Positions 1-8,947 of a stretch of DNA of 64,000 nt are shown piece after piece. The DNA lies in NCBI GenBank assembly GCA_964371035.1, contig CAYJLG010000001.1, positions 1-64,000 of the forward strand, given 5' to 3'. Position numbers and translations under genes: made by a program. How positions within the stretch are numbered: the first letter of the stretch is position 1; each line of letters begins with the position of its first letter. Under the pieces are notes generated by a model. That model saw only the letters and a program-made list of their open reading frames with translations. It did no database searches and was not told the DNA's origin. Source of the stretch: UBA1535 sp964371035 (GTDB taxonomy: Bacteria; Bacillota; Clostridia; Tissierellales; Sedimentibacteraceae).

Positions 1-1
1 T

Positions 2-574
2 AATAATCAAAGCTATCAAATGCTTACTTCTATTTGCTATTTAGTTATAAAAGGATTGCTTCAAAAAGATGAAAATGGCGATATGAAAATGCAAAAGTTC
101 CTCGATGAACAGAGAATGTCAAGGCTATATGAGAAGTTTATTTTAGAGTATTATAAAAAACATTTTCCAGAATTTAAAGTGTCTTCATCGCAAATAGAGT
201 GGGACATTGAAAGCGACAATGAACATGTGTCGTTCTTACCAAAAATGCAATCAGATATTATGATTTCTAACGGAAAACATACACTTATTATCGACGCAAA
301 ATATTATTCAAGAAGTATGGCAACAAGTCAGTTCGGCAATAAGCAAACTTTTCACTCACACAACCTCTATCAGATTTTCACTTATGTGAAGAATAAGGAT
401 GTAAATAACGCTGGTAATGTCAGTGGTATGCTTCTATATGCAAAAACAGATGAAGAAGTTACCCCAAATGCAGAGTTTAGTATGGGTGGAAATCGGATTG
501 AGGTTAGGAGTTTGGATTTTGGTGAAAAATTTGTGCAGATTTCTGAGCAATTAAATAAATTTATTATATTTTAG
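2..574 (+). CDS. mcrC: McrC-like subunit of a McrBC restriction system, 3' part
   Basis: The reading frame is open from base 2 to the stop at 574, so the gene begins outside the window and the ATG at 20 is internal. The visible 190 residues match the C-terminal nuclease half of McrC, the partner of the GTPase McrB in modification-dependent restriction. The PD-(D/E)xK signature is visible as SDIMI followed by LIIDAKYY, with the Asp and the Asp-Ala-Lys triplet in place. The downstream HNLYQIFTYV stretch is also typical. McrB would be expected just upstream, outside the window. The next gene starts 18 bases downstream and may be cotranscribed. Family assignment is fairly sure; activity cannot be judged from a partial gene. 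Confidence 0.8.
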   Translation, partial: NNQSYQMLTSICYLVIKGLLQKDENGDMKMQKFLDEQRMSRLYEKFILEYYKKHFPEFKVSSSQIEWDIESDNEHVSFLPKMQSDIMISNGKHTLIIDAKYYSRSMATSQFGNKQTFHSHNLYQIFTYVKNKDVNNAGNVSGMLLYAKTDEEVTPNAEFSMGGNRIEVRSLDFGEKFVQISEQLNKFIIF

Positions 575-592
575 GAAGAGGTGTCTAAAATT

Positions 593-1543
593 ATGAATAA
601 AGTTGAAAGTCAACTTGATGTTTTTATGGCAAAGCTCACATTTAAATTGAGAACTGAGGGATTATATAACGATATGATGTATCATTATACATCTTCATTT
701 GGGTTTAACTCAATTTTATTTAATGATAAAAATATGATTACTTTATGGGCAAGTAGGTACGATTGTCTTAATGATACCAGTGAGGGAAAAATAGCTCTTG
801 AAATGTATAAAAAAGTTTGTGTTAAAATGCTAAATGAAAATAAATTAACAAAAGAGTTATTTGATTTTTTTGTGGATATTAAACCTACAAAGACAACCTA
901 TATTTCATATCTTGAAAATGATATTAATAGATTTACACGAGTTGAATGTGATAGATATATTTGTTCATTTTCTAAAAATAATGATTCTTTGGCAATGTGG
1001 AATTATTACTCAAAAGGTAATATGTATGAGGGATTTAACATTGGAGTACATAGCCTAAGTGTACGTGATGAATTGAATATAAACAAGTTAGAATATACTA
1101 ATTACAAAATTTCTTCTGTATTTTACGGGCAAAGCGAGCAAGAACCTCTAATTCGAAATGTACTAAATGAACTTATAGCATTGTATTCAAAAGAAGAAGA
1201 AACATCTATTAGATATATGATTTCAAATTATTTAGAAGAGTGGAGCTTAATATTTAAAAGTGAGTATTTCAAACATGAGGAAGAAGTAAGATTGATAGTT
1301 AGCATTCCTAAAAAAACCAAAGTTTCAATATTTGATATTAAGTATAGAAATTCAGCTGGATATATAATCCCTTATATAGAACTCAAATTTAATAAATCAA
1401 CCGTATTAGAAACCTCTTTTGGTCCTTTAACCTGTTCCGAAGATCAAAAATATCTACAAACGCAGATTTTAGATGAGCAACTTAAAGGCTCGAATTTCCC
1501 ACATACATCCACTACATATTCTAATATTCCAGTAAGGTATTAA
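593..1543 (+). CDS. DUF2971 domain protein
   Basis: A 316-residue protein with the DUF2971 pattern: an N-terminal HYTS motif, then TLWASRYDCLND, a central YICSFSKNNDSLAMWNYYS block and a C-terminal FKHEEEVRLIV block. The function of the family is unknown; members are frequent in accessory and defence islands. A GTG at 581 would add four residues but sits directly on the GGAAGAGG ribosome-binding site; the ATG at 593 has proper spacing and is preferred. It follows mcrC by 18 bases on the same strand, so it may belong to the same island or act as an accessory to it; that is inference only. Confidence 0.75.
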   Translation: MNKVESQLDVFMAKLTFKLRTEGLYNDMMYHYTSSFGFNSILFNDKNMITLWASRYDCLNDTSEGKIALEMYKKVCVKMLNENKLTKELFDFFVDIKPTKTTYISYLENDINRFTRVECDRYICSFSKNNDSLAMWNYYSKGNMYEGFNIGVHSLSVRDELNINKLEYTNYKISSVFYGQSEQEPLIRNVLNELIALYSKEEETSIRYMISNYLEEWSLIFKSEYFKHEEEVRLIVSIPKKTKVSIFDIKYRNSAGYIIPYIELKFNKSTVLETSFGPLTCSEDQKYLQTQILDEQLKGSNFPHTSTTYSNIPVRY

Positions 1544-1618
1544 AATGTTGTTTTATGCAAACATCATTAGGAAGCCTGCCATCTAAGATAGCTTTTAGAG
1601 TGAAGTATACAAATATTA

Positions 1619-1690
1619 CTTCCTCCGACCACCTTTACCCTGTTTAAGCACATCAGATTTTTCAAGAGCTTTCATAACAGTAAGTGTAAA
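1619..1690 (-). pseudogene. possible fragment of a DNA-binding C-terminus
   Basis: Read on the minus strand, this stretch gives an open tail ending TLTVMKALEKSDVLKQ then GKGGRRK and a stop. This resembles the last helix-turn-helix part of AlbA/RecG-like or transposon-linked regulators, where the phrase 'L-xx-x-G-x-L-K-xx-G-G-R' is common. There is no start or upstream domain, so it would be a relic. The match is short and could be chance. Confidence 0.2.
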
Positions 1691-1733
1691 TCAGTGTATG
1701 CGATATGTGATGATATAAAAAAGGATGTAAATT

Positions 1734-1923
1734 ATGAGTAAAAAAAATGATACAAAGCCTATTGGTGTATTGATAAATGTGGATAGTTATTTTTATAATA
1801 GCAATTTTAAATTTTATTGCATATATAATGCATGCTAGGGTTTTATCATTAATAGTATCTATAGGTCATGTTTATTTTGGCATACAACAAATGAAAAAGT
1901 ATTATCGTGGAAAAAATAATTAA
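1734..1923 (+). pseudogene. small membrane protein, probably frameshifted
   Basis: An ATG at 1734 lies behind AAGGATG and opens MSKKNDTKPIGVLIN, but that frame ends soon. In the +1 frame an ATG at 1777 starts a 48-residue product with one long hydrophobic helix and a basic tail (KKYYRGKNN) that stops at 1921-1923. Joining both frames near 1777 gives a plausible small single-helix membrane protein, so I read it as a gene broken by one indel. It could equally be an intact 48-residue gene starting at 1777. No function is recognised. Confidence 0.35.
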
Positions 1924-1998
1924 CTACGCAAAGTAGCTCATAAAGAAAGTTCGTTGTTTCACAAACTTTATGAAATTTATATTGAAAATAATATAATC

Positions 1999-2059
1999 AC
2001 AAATGGTAAAAAAAATCAAAGAAAATTTTTATTTTTCTTTGATTTTTTAATTATTTGTG
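1999..2059. terminator. long AT-rich inverted repeat
   Basis: The outer arms CACAAAT/ATTTGTG and the inner arms AAATCAAAGAAAA/TTTTTCTTTGATTT form a long imperfect hairpin. It separates the accessory end of the window from the housekeeping operon that starts at 2094. The right arm also supplies a possible -35 (TTTGAT, 2038-2043) 17 bases before TATAAT at 2061-2066, so the hairpin may serve both as terminator and as part of the next promoter. Confidence 0.5.
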
Positions 2060-2093
2060 GTATAATTTATAGGATTAAAAAACGGAGAAAAAA

Positions 2094-3434
2094 ATGATTA
2101 GGAATAAAATTGTTAAAATTTTGAAAAACAGCATAGCTGAAGAGCTAGAACTTCAAGTCGGAGACGTGCTTTTGAGCGTAAATGGTGCTGAGGTTCAAGA
2201 TTATATAGATTATAAATTTCAAATTTCGGATGACTTTATAAATATAGATATCGAGAAGCCAGATGGAGAAATATGGGAGTTTGAAATAGAAAAAGAATAT
2301 GATGAAGATTTGGGTATCATATTTGAAAACCCTTTGATGGATAATATTAAAGTATGCGAAAATAATTGTGTGTTTTGTTTTATAGATCAGATGCCAAGAG
2401 GGATGCGAAAAACACTTTATCTCAAAGATGATGACACAAGACTTTCGTTTTTATATGGAAATTTCATCACTCTTACAAATTTGACAGATGATGAGATAAA
2501 CAGAATTATACAATATAGAATCAGTCCAATAAAAGTGTCTGTTCATGCTACTGACTTGATGCTTAGAAATGAACTGATGGGCAAAAAAAACGGTAAAGAT
2601 GTCATGATATATCTAAAAAGATTGGCAGACAATGAAATAACTGTTGATTGTCAGATAGTTCTTTGCAGAGGGCTTAATGATGAAAAAGTGCTTGAAAAAA
2701 CTATTGAAGATTTATCTGATTTGTATCCTTATGTGAGAAGTGTAGCGGTAGTACCAGTTGGACTTACCGATTTTAGGGAAAATTTATATAAACTTAACAA
2801 GTTTGACTATGAAAGTTCTTTGGGTTTAATTGAGCAAGTAAAAACAATTCAATCTAAGATGTTAAATAAATTGACTACAAGATTTATTTTCATAGCTGAT
2901 GAGTTTTATATTTTGAGCAAGAGTGAATTTCCGAATTATGATGAATATGAGGATTTTGATCAGATTGAAAATGGAATAGGATTGTATAGACTTCTAGAAA
3001 GAGAAGTAGATGAAGCACTCAAAGAAGTATCTCATCGAAATTCTACATGTTTAGATGATTTGAAAAAATTGGATAATGGTACTAAAACCTTCACAATAGT
3101 CACTGGCGTGGCTGCATATGAAATCATGAAAGAATTATCTGAAAAAATCAGTGCAGTGACGGGTATTAAAATAAATACAGTGAAGATAATAAATGAGTGT
3201 TTTGGTGAAAACATCACTGTATCGGGACTAATAACGGGCAAAGATATAATTAAGCAATTAGAGGATAAAGGATTTAGTAATCTTATCATACCAAAGGTAA
3301 TGGTAGAGCATGAAGAAGAGATATTTCTTGATGACACTAAGATTGAAGAAATTGAAAATAAATTAAATACGAAAGTTTATGTATGTAATGTCAATGGCAA
3401 AGAATTTGTAGATTTGCTGTTAAGACATGCTTAG
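2094..3434 (+). CDS. DUF512 family radical SAM protein with N-terminal PDZ-like domain
   Basis: A 446-residue protein. Residues 1-70 form a PDZ-like segment (QVGDVLLSVNG, typical of carboxylate-binding loops). CENNCVFC at 88-95 has the Cx3Cx2C spacing of a radical SAM cluster, followed by DQMPRGMRKTLY and SFLYGNF. The C-terminal half is the DUF512 region ending with a Rossmann-like block. The family is conserved in Clostridia and cyanobacteria and lies next to der, as here; its substrate is unknown. It is the first gene of a run der-plsY-gpsA. TATAAT at 2061 and a GGAG site precede the ATG. Length is normal for the family. Confidence 0.88.
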   Translation: MIRNKIVKILKNSIAEELELQVGDVLLSVNGAEVQDYIDYKFQISDDFINIDIEKPDGEIWEFEIEKEYDEDLGIIFENPLMDNIKVCENNCVFCFIDQMPRGMRKTLYLKDDDTRLSFLYGNFITLTNLTDDEINRIIQYRISPIKVSVHATDLMLRNELMGKKNGKDVMIYLKRLADNEITVDCQIVLCRGLNDEKVLEKTIEDLSDLYPYVRSVAVVPVGLTDFRENLYKLNKFDYESSLGLIEQVKTIQSKMLNKLTTRFIFIADEFYILSKSEFPNYDEYEDFDQIENGIGLYRLLEREVDEALKEVSHRNSTCLDDLKKLDNGTKTFTIVTGVAAYEIMKELSEKISAVTGIKINTVKIINECFGENITVSGLITGKDIIKQLEDKGFSNLIIPKVMVEHEEEIFLDDTKIEEIENKLNTKVYVCNVNGKEFVDLLLRHA

Positions 3435-3446
3435 GAGGAAATTAAT

Positions 3447-4766
3447 ATGGCAAGACCTATAGTTACTATAGTCGGAAGACCAAATGTTGGAAAATCAACA
3501 TTGTTTAACAGATTGGCAGGAAAGAGAATAGCTATAACAGAAGATACACCAGGAGTTACGAGAGATAGAATTTATGCAGAATGTGAGTGGTTGGATAATT
3601 ATTATACACTTATTGATACAGGAGGAATTGAACCTAATACGACTGACACGATTTTTGCTCAAATGAGAAGACAAGCTGAAATAGCCATAGATATGGCAGA
3701 TGTCATAATCTTTATGGTAGATGGAAAAGAGGGCTTGACTGGTTCTGATTATGAAGTAGCACAAATGCTTAGAAAATCTAAAAAAGAAATTATTTTAGTT
3801 TGTAATAAAATCGATAAACACGTTAATGAAGAAAATATCTTTGAATTTTATAATTTAGGTATTGGAGATCCAATTGCAATTTCATCTTCTGAAGCATTAG
3901 GACTTGGAGATTTACTTGATGTAATTATTTCTAAATTTGATGAAACTCATGACACAGAAGTTGAAGAGAATGTAACTAAGATTGCTGTTATAGGAAAACC
4001 TAATGCTGGCAAATCTTCTCTAATAAACAGATTAATAGGTCAAGAAAGAGTTATAGTTAGTGACATCCCAGGAACTACTAGGGATGCAATTGATACTGAA
4101 TTTGAAAGAGGCGAACAAAAGTATACATTAATTGATACTGCAGGGATAAGAAAAAAGAGTAAAATAGATGAAAACATTGAAAGATATAGTGTTATTCGTT
4201 CTTTTGCAGCAGTTGAAAGAGCGGATGTTTGCTTGCTTGTTATAGATGCGGCAGATGGAGTTACAGAGCAGGATGCAAGGATTGCAGGGTATGCTCATGA
4301 AAGTGGAAAGGCTATGATAATTATAGTCAATAAATGGGATTTGATTGAAAAAGATAATAGTGCTTTTAACAAATATATTGAAGAAGTTAGAAATAAACTT
4401 GCATACTTGACTTATGCACCAATATTAACGATGTCTGCGCTTACAGGACAAAGAGCAAATAAGGTATTAGATATGGTGGATGAGGTCATAGGATTTAGAA
4501 ATCTTAGAATTTCGACAGGTGTTCTAAATGATATAATTACTGAAGCAGTATTAATGAATCAACCTAGATCTGTAAAAGGAAAGAGGCTTAAAATTTTATA
4601 TGGAACACAAGTAAAAGTTGCTCCGCCAAAGTTTGTTGTTTTTTGTAATGATCACACTTTAGTACATTTTTCATATATCAGATACTTAGAAAACAAAATT
4701 AGAGAAAATTATGAATATAAAGGAAACCCTATAGTTATTGAATTTAAAAATAGGGGTGGTGAATAA
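3447..4766 (+). CDS. der: ribosome biogenesis GTPase Der (EngA)
   Basis: A 439-residue protein with two consecutive GTPase domains, the hallmark of Der, which acts in late 50S subunit maturation. The first P-loop GRPNVGKS is at 10-17 with NKID at 120-123; the second P-loop GKPNAGKS is at 183-190, with DIPGTTRD and later NKWD. The C-terminal KH-like domain ends with a basic stretch. It starts 12 bases after the DUF512 gene behind AGGAGG, and its stop lies next to the start of plsY, so the four genes are likely one operon. Nothing unusual is seen. Confidence 0.97.
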   Translation: MARPIVTIVGRPNVGKSTLFNRLAGKRIAITEDTPGVTRDRIYAECEWLDNYYTLIDTGGIEPNTTDTIFAQMRRQAEIAIDMADVIIFMVDGKEGLTGSDYEVAQMLRKSKKEIILVCNKIDKHVNEENIFEFYNLGIGDPIAISSSEALGLGDLLDVIISKFDETHDTEVEENVTKIAVIGKPNAGKSSLINRLIGQERVIVSDIPGTTRDAIDTEFERGEQKYTLIDTAGIRKKSKIDENIERYSVIRSFAAVERADVCLLVIDAADGVTEQDARIAGYAHESGKAMIIIVNKWDLIEKDNSAFNKYIEEVRNKLAYLTYAPILTMSALTGQRANKVLDMVDEVIGFRNLRISTGVLNDIITEAVLMNQPRSVKGKRLKILYGTQVKVAPPKFVVFCNDHTLVHFSYIRYLENKIRENYEYKGNPIVIEFKNRGGE

Positions 4767-4767
4767 C

Positions 4768-5355
4768 TTGACTTTGAAAATTATTCTTATTGCGATAATA
4801 GCGTATGCGTTTGGAAATCTATCGTTTGCCGTTGTTATAGGTAAAATATTTTACAAAAAAGATGTTAGAAATTATGGTAGTGGTAATGCAGGTACTACCA
4901 ATATGATTAGAGCTTTTGGGAAAAAGGCAGGAATAATTACTTTTGTAGGTGATGCTTTAAAAGGCTTTTTAGCTGCTTTAATAGGCATGTTAGTTGGTGG
5001 CGAAATGGGAGGATATGTTGCAGGAGCTTTTGTTATAGTAGGTCATAACTGGCCATTAGCATTGAAATTTAAAGGTGGAAAAGGTGTTGCAACTACAATA
5101 GGAGTCATGTTGTTTGTACTTCCAGTAATTACTGTAATTTGTTTTGTGATTGGATTGTCTATAGCAATGTTTACTAGAACTGTTTCTTTAGGTTCGTTGA
5201 TTGGTGTAGGAATTTCTCCTTTAGTAATATTAATTTTTTATAAACCATTTGATTTTTCGCTTTTTATATTTTCGTTGTTTTATACCTCGTTGTGCTTATT
5301 TAAGCACAGAGAAAACATAAAGAGATTAATAAAGGGTGAAGAGAAAAAACTATAA
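4768..5355 (+). CDS. plsY: glycerol-3-phosphate acyltransferase PlsY
   Basis: A roughly 195-residue integral membrane protein that transfers the acyl group of acyl-phosphate to glycerol-3-phosphate, the first step of phospholipid synthesis. The signature GSGNAGTTN follows the first helix, HNWPLALKFKGGKGVAT is the second conserved loop, and FKHRENIKRL the third. I take the TTG at 4768 as start because it lies eight bases after AGGGGTGG; the TTG at 4738 would overlap der and add a non-hydrophobic leader. The next gene, gpsA, makes the substrate glycerol-3-phosphate, a common pairing in Clostridia. Confidence 0.95.
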   Translation: MTLKIILIAIIAYAFGNLSFAVVIGKIFYKKDVRNYGSGNAGTTNMIRAFGKKAGIITFVGDALKGFLAALIGMLVGGEMGGYVAGAFVIVGHNWPLALKFKGGKGVATTIGVMLFVLPVITVICFVIGLSIAMFTRTVSLGSLIGVGISPLVILIFYKPFDFSLFIFSLFYTSLCLFKHRENIKRLIKGEEKKL

Positions 5356-5419
5356 TTTATATAAAGGTGTAATTTGATTTTTTTCTATATTATAAATTAC
5401 ATTTTTTTGGAGGTTTGAT

Positions 5420-6415
5420 TTGAAAAAGATAGGCGTTTTAGGCGGAGGAAGCTGGGGGACTGCGCTTGCAAAAGTATTATGTGAAAATGGACATGATGTA
5501 ACAGTGTGGTTAAGAGATGAAATACAATGTGAAAACATTAAAAATACAAGAATTAATTCAAAATATTTACCTAACATAGAACTTCCTGAAACTATGAAAT
5601 TTACAACAAATTTTGAGAAAGCGTTTCAAGATTGTGAAATTGTACTTAATGCTATTCCTACTCAAATGATTAGGTCGGTGCTGAAAGGTATTCCAAAAGT
5701 ACTTTTAGAAGGAAAAATAATAATAAATTCATCAAAAGGTATTGAAATTGGAACACATAGTTTGATTTCAGCTATTTTTGAAGAGGAGATAAATAATTGT
5801 AGATATGTAATTTTATCGGGTCCTTCACATGCTGAAGAAGTTGCACTTAAGCTTCCTACAGCAATTACAGCTGCTAGTGTTTGTGAAGAAACAGCTAAAA
5901 TAGCTCAAGATTTGTTTATGACGGATTATCTAAGGGTATATACAAGTAAAGACGTAATAGGCGTGGAACTTGGAGGAGCGGTTAAAAATGTCATAGCATT
6001 AGGTGCAGGCATATCTGATGGTGTTGGATTTGGAGATAATGCAAAGGCAGCATTAATTACTAGAGGCATATTAGAGATATCAAGGTTGGGTGTTTGTATG
6101 GGTGCTGAAGTAGCTACATTTCAAGGATTATCTGGGATTGGAGATTTGATAGTAACTTGTACAAGTAAGCATAGTAGAAATAGAAATGCGGGATTTTTAA
6201 TAGGTAAAGGCAATACAAAAAATCAGGCGGTTAAAGAAATTGGCATGGTTGTAGAAGGCATGAGTACTACTTATGCAGTGTATGAGTTGTCAAAAAAACA
6301 TAATATAGATATGCCTATAGTAAATGTTATGTATAAAGTACTTGAAAATTCTGCTGACGTTAAAAAAACAGTAGCTGAATTAATGTTGAGGGAAAAAAAG
6401 GATGAACACATGTAA
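5420..6415 (+). CDS. gpsA: NAD(P)-dependent glycerol-3-phosphate dehydrogenase
   Basis: A 331-residue enzyme that reduces dihydroxyacetone phosphate to sn-glycerol-3-phosphate for phospholipid synthesis. The Rossmann loop GGGSWGTALA is at residues 8-17; the catalytic Lys lies in GGAVKNVIALGAG; SGPSHAEEVA and GLSGIGDL are further signatures. The start is a TTG at 5420 after a GGAGG site; there is no better ATG upstream. It follows plsY, which uses its product. In spore-forming Clostridia spoIVA often follows gpsA; here an ABC exporter does. Confidence 0.96.
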   Translation: MKKIGVLGGGSWGTALAKVLCENGHDVTVWLRDEIQCENIKNTRINSKYLPNIELPETMKFTTNFEKAFQDCEIVLNAIPTQMIRSVLKGIPKVLLEGKIIINSSKGIEIGTHSLISAIFEEEINNCRYVILSGPSHAEEVALKLPTAITAASVCEETAKIAQDLFMTDYLRVYTSKDVIGVELGGAVKNVIALGAGISDGVGFGDNAKAALITRGILEISRLGVCMGAEVATFQGLSGIGDLIVTCTSKHSRNRNAGFLIGKGNTKNQAVKEIGMVVEGMSTTYAVYELSKKHNIDMPIVNVMYKVLENSADVKKTVAELMLREKKDEHM

Positions 6416-6435
6416 AATCTATATGGAGGGGACTA

Positions 6436-7263
6436 ATGAACATATTAGAAATAAAAGATTTTAGTAAAAATTATGGGAATTTTCAGGCTGTAAAATCTTT
6501 AAATTTAGAGATTCCGGAAGGGAAAATAGTTGGATTTGTAGGTAAAAATGGTGCTGGTAAAAGTACTACAATTAGAAGTATTTTGAATATGATTAATCCT
6601 ACTTCAGGAAGCATTTCAGTTTTTGGATTAGATAGTATCAAAGACACTAAAAAAATAAAAGATTCAGTTTCGTATATTCCAAGCGAAGCATCTTTTTATG
6701 ATGATATCACATGCAAACAATTATTTGATTTTGCGAAACAATTTACAGATACATCTGATGAAGAAATACAAAATTTAGCAAAGTATTTTGAACTTGATTT
6801 ATCTAAAAAGATTACAGAACTAAGTTTTGGTAACAGAAAAAAGGTTACGCTAATTCAAGGATTTCTTAAAAATTCAAAACTAATGATTTTAGATGAACCT
6901 ACTAATGGACTCGATCCTTTGATGCAAAATAAATTTTTCGAACTTATTTTAAAAGAAAAAGAAAAAGGCAAGACAATATTTTTATCTAGCCATAATTTAA
7001 GCGAAGTAGAAAAATATTGTGATAAAGTAGCAATTATCAAAGAAGGTGTTCTTGTAGATTATTTTGATATGAAAGATATTAAAATTAAGCATAAGCAAGT
7101 AGTTACTTATACTACATCAGATGGTAAGACAGAAAGTTTTGAGATTGAAGGCAATATCAATGAATTGATTGTTAAATTGTCGAAATTAGATTTAGTAACA
7201 CTTGAAATCAAGGCAAAAACTATCGAAGATGAGTTTATTGATTACTACAAGGAGGAAAACTAA
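6436..7263 (+). CDS. ABC transporter ATP-binding protein
   Basis: A 275-residue ABC ATPase with Walker A GKNGAGKST near residue 36, Walker B LMILDEPTNGLDP and the switch His in SSHNLSEV. The signature loop reads LSFGNRKK instead of LSGGQ, a variant seen in ABC-2 type exporters. It ends one base before the permease gene (ATG at 7264), so the two are translationally coupled. Together they form a two-gene exporter of the ABC-2 class; the substrate is not evident and no adjacent sensor system points to an antibiotic. Confidence 0.93.
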   Translation: MNILEIKDFSKNYGNFQAVKSLNLEIPEGKIVGFVGKNGAGKSTTIRSILNMINPTSGSISVFGLDSIKDTKKIKDSVSYIPSEASFYDDITCKQLFDFAKQFTDTSDEEIQNLAKYFELDLSKKITELSFGNRKKVTLIQGFLKNSKLMILDEPTNGLDPLMQNKFFELILKEKEKGKTIFLSSHNLSEVEKYCDKVAIIKEGVLVDYFDMKDIKIKHKQVVTYTTSDGKTESFEIEGNINELIVKLSKLDLVTLEIKAKTIEDEFIDYYKEEN

Positions 7264-8082
7264 ATGAAAAATTTTGATTTTAAAAATGTGTTTAATATAT
7301 TTAAATTAAATTTTTATACTTCAAGAAAAGTAGTTTTTGGTTGGTCCTTATCTATTATGGGCATAATGTTTCTTTATATGATTTTATTTTCTTCTATACA
7401 GGACATGGCTACTATGAAGTTTGAAGCTATGCCTGAACAACTTTTACAATTTGTAGGTATGAGCGACATGTCTGACTTAAGTGATTTTACTACATATTTT
7501 GGCATGATTTATACACTCGTACTTACTGCAATGGCAATATTTGCTTCTACATTTTCAGCAGGTCTTATAACTAAAGAAGAAAAAACTAAATCTATAGAAT
7601 TTTTGAATTCTTTGTCTGTAAGTAGAGCTGAAATATATGTTGCAAAATATATTACTGCTACAATTTCAATAGGTATAATTTTAACACTTGCTGTTATTAC
7701 GACTATTATTTGTGGTTTGATTAACGGAGGAGATTCTTTTGATTTATTTGATATAATTTCTACTGCAAAAATAACTAGTTTTTCTGCATTGTTTTTCTCA
7801 GGAATTGCGTTTTTAATTGCAGGTGCGAGTTCAAAATTTGGAACAGGTGGAATTGTGAGTGGTGTAGTGCTTTCTAGCTATATGATAGGATATTTAGGCG
7901 AACTTTTAGGCGAGAATGGAGAATTTCTTTTAAATCTATCACCTTTTATCTCATTTAGCGTTAAAAATATTTTAGAAGCAGGAAGTGAATTATACATTGT
8001 TTTAGCTATATATATTGTAGTTTATATCGCTTCACTTGTAGTTGGAGGATATCTTTATAACAAACGAGATTTAAGAATTTAG
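7264..8082 (+). CDS. ABC-2 type permease
   Basis: A 272-residue protein with about six hydrophobic segments and the ABC-2 pattern: an N-terminal helix after a basic stretch, a large extracellular loop (about residues 40-75), then SAGLITKEEKTKSIEFLNSLSVSR, a cytosolic coupling segment typical of these permeases. It partners the ATPase directly upstream. The substrate is unknown. Confidence 0.9.
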   Translation: MKNFDFKNVFNIFKLNFYTSRKVVFGWSLSIMGIMFLYMILFSSIQDMATMKFEAMPEQLLQFVGMSDMSDLSDFTTYFGMIYTLVLTAMAIFASTFSAGLITKEEKTKSIEFLNSLSVSRAEIYVAKYITATISIGIILTLAVITTIICGLINGGDSFDLFDIISTAKITSFSALFFSGIAFLIAGASSKFGTGGIVSGVVLSSYMIGYLGELLGENGEFLLNLSPFISFSVKNILEAGSELYIVLAIYIVVYIASLVVGGYLYNKRDLRI

Positions 8083-8099
8083 AAAATTGGAGGTACTTT

Positions 8100-8939
8100 A
8101 TGTTAAATATAGGAGCGCATTTATCTATTTCGAAAGGTTTTTCAAAAGCAGCACAAATTGCTGTAGATATTGATAGTAATACTTTTCAATATTTTTCAAG
8201 AAATCCAAGAGGTGGTAGCGTAAAAGCTTTAGATGATAAAGACGTTGAAAGGTTCAAGGAAATAGTAGATACGCATAAATTTGCACCAATTCTTTGTCAT
8301 GCACCTTATACATATAACTTATGCTCTGCATCTGAAGATACTAGAGAATTTGCAAAAAGATCAATGAGAGAAGACTTAGAGCGATTAGAATTGTTGCCTG
8401 TTAAATTGTATAATTTTCATCCTGGAAGCCATGTTGGACAAGGCGTTGAAAAAGGTATAGAACAAATAATTGAGATTTTAAATGAAGTAGTAACAGGCGA
8501 ATTAACTTCTTTTGTATTGCTTGAAGGTATGTCTGGTAAAGGCTCAGAAGTAGGAAGTAAATTTGAAGAATTAAGAGATATTATAGATGGTGTTAAACAT
8601 AAAGAGAGAATGGGTGTTTGTCTTGATACTTGTCATCTATATAGTGCAGGATATGATATTGTAAACAACTTGGAAAGCGTGCTTGAAGAGTTTGACAAAA
8701 TTGTAGGGCTTGATAGATTAAAAGCTATTCATCTAAATGATAGTATGGTGCCTTTTGAATCTAAAAAAGATAGGCATGCTGAAATTGGAAAAGGCGAAAT
8801 AGGATTAGACGCTATAATTAGAATAGTGAATCATCCAAAGCTTAAAGATTTACCGTTTTTCTTGGAAACACCATTAGAAGAAGATGGTCATAAGTTAGAA
8901 ATAAAAATGATTAAAGAGCTTTTTGAGGCGAATAAGTAA
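8100..8939 (+). CDS. nfo: endonuclease IV (apurinic/apyrimidinic endonuclease)
   Basis: A 279-residue TIM-barrel nuclease that incises DNA at abasic sites in base excision repair. GAHLSIS at the N-terminus, NFHPGSH, GVCLDTCHLYSAGYD, IHLNDS and the C-terminal FFLETP block carry the His, Asp and Glu residues that bind the three zinc ions. The ATG at 8100 follows GGAGG. Length is standard for the family. It lies eight bases before the next radical SAM gene. Confidence 0.97.
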   Translation: MLNIGAHLSISKGFSKAAQIAVDIDSNTFQYFSRNPRGGSVKALDDKDVERFKEIVDTHKFAPILCHAPYTYNLCSASEDTREFAKRSMREDLERLELLPVKLYNFHPGSHVGQGVEKGIEQIIEILNEVVTGELTSFVLLEGMSGKGSEVGSKFEELRDIIDGVKHKERMGVCLDTCHLYSAGYDIVNNLESVLEEFDKIVGLDRLKAIHLNDSMVPFESKKDRHAEIGKGEIGLDAIIRIVNHPKLKDLPFFLETPLEEDGHKLEIKMIKELFEANK

Positions 8940-8947
8940 GGAGATTT

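Noticed and set aside
861..1058. 65-residue frame inside the DUF2971 gene
   Set aside because: Out-of-frame shadow with no binding site.
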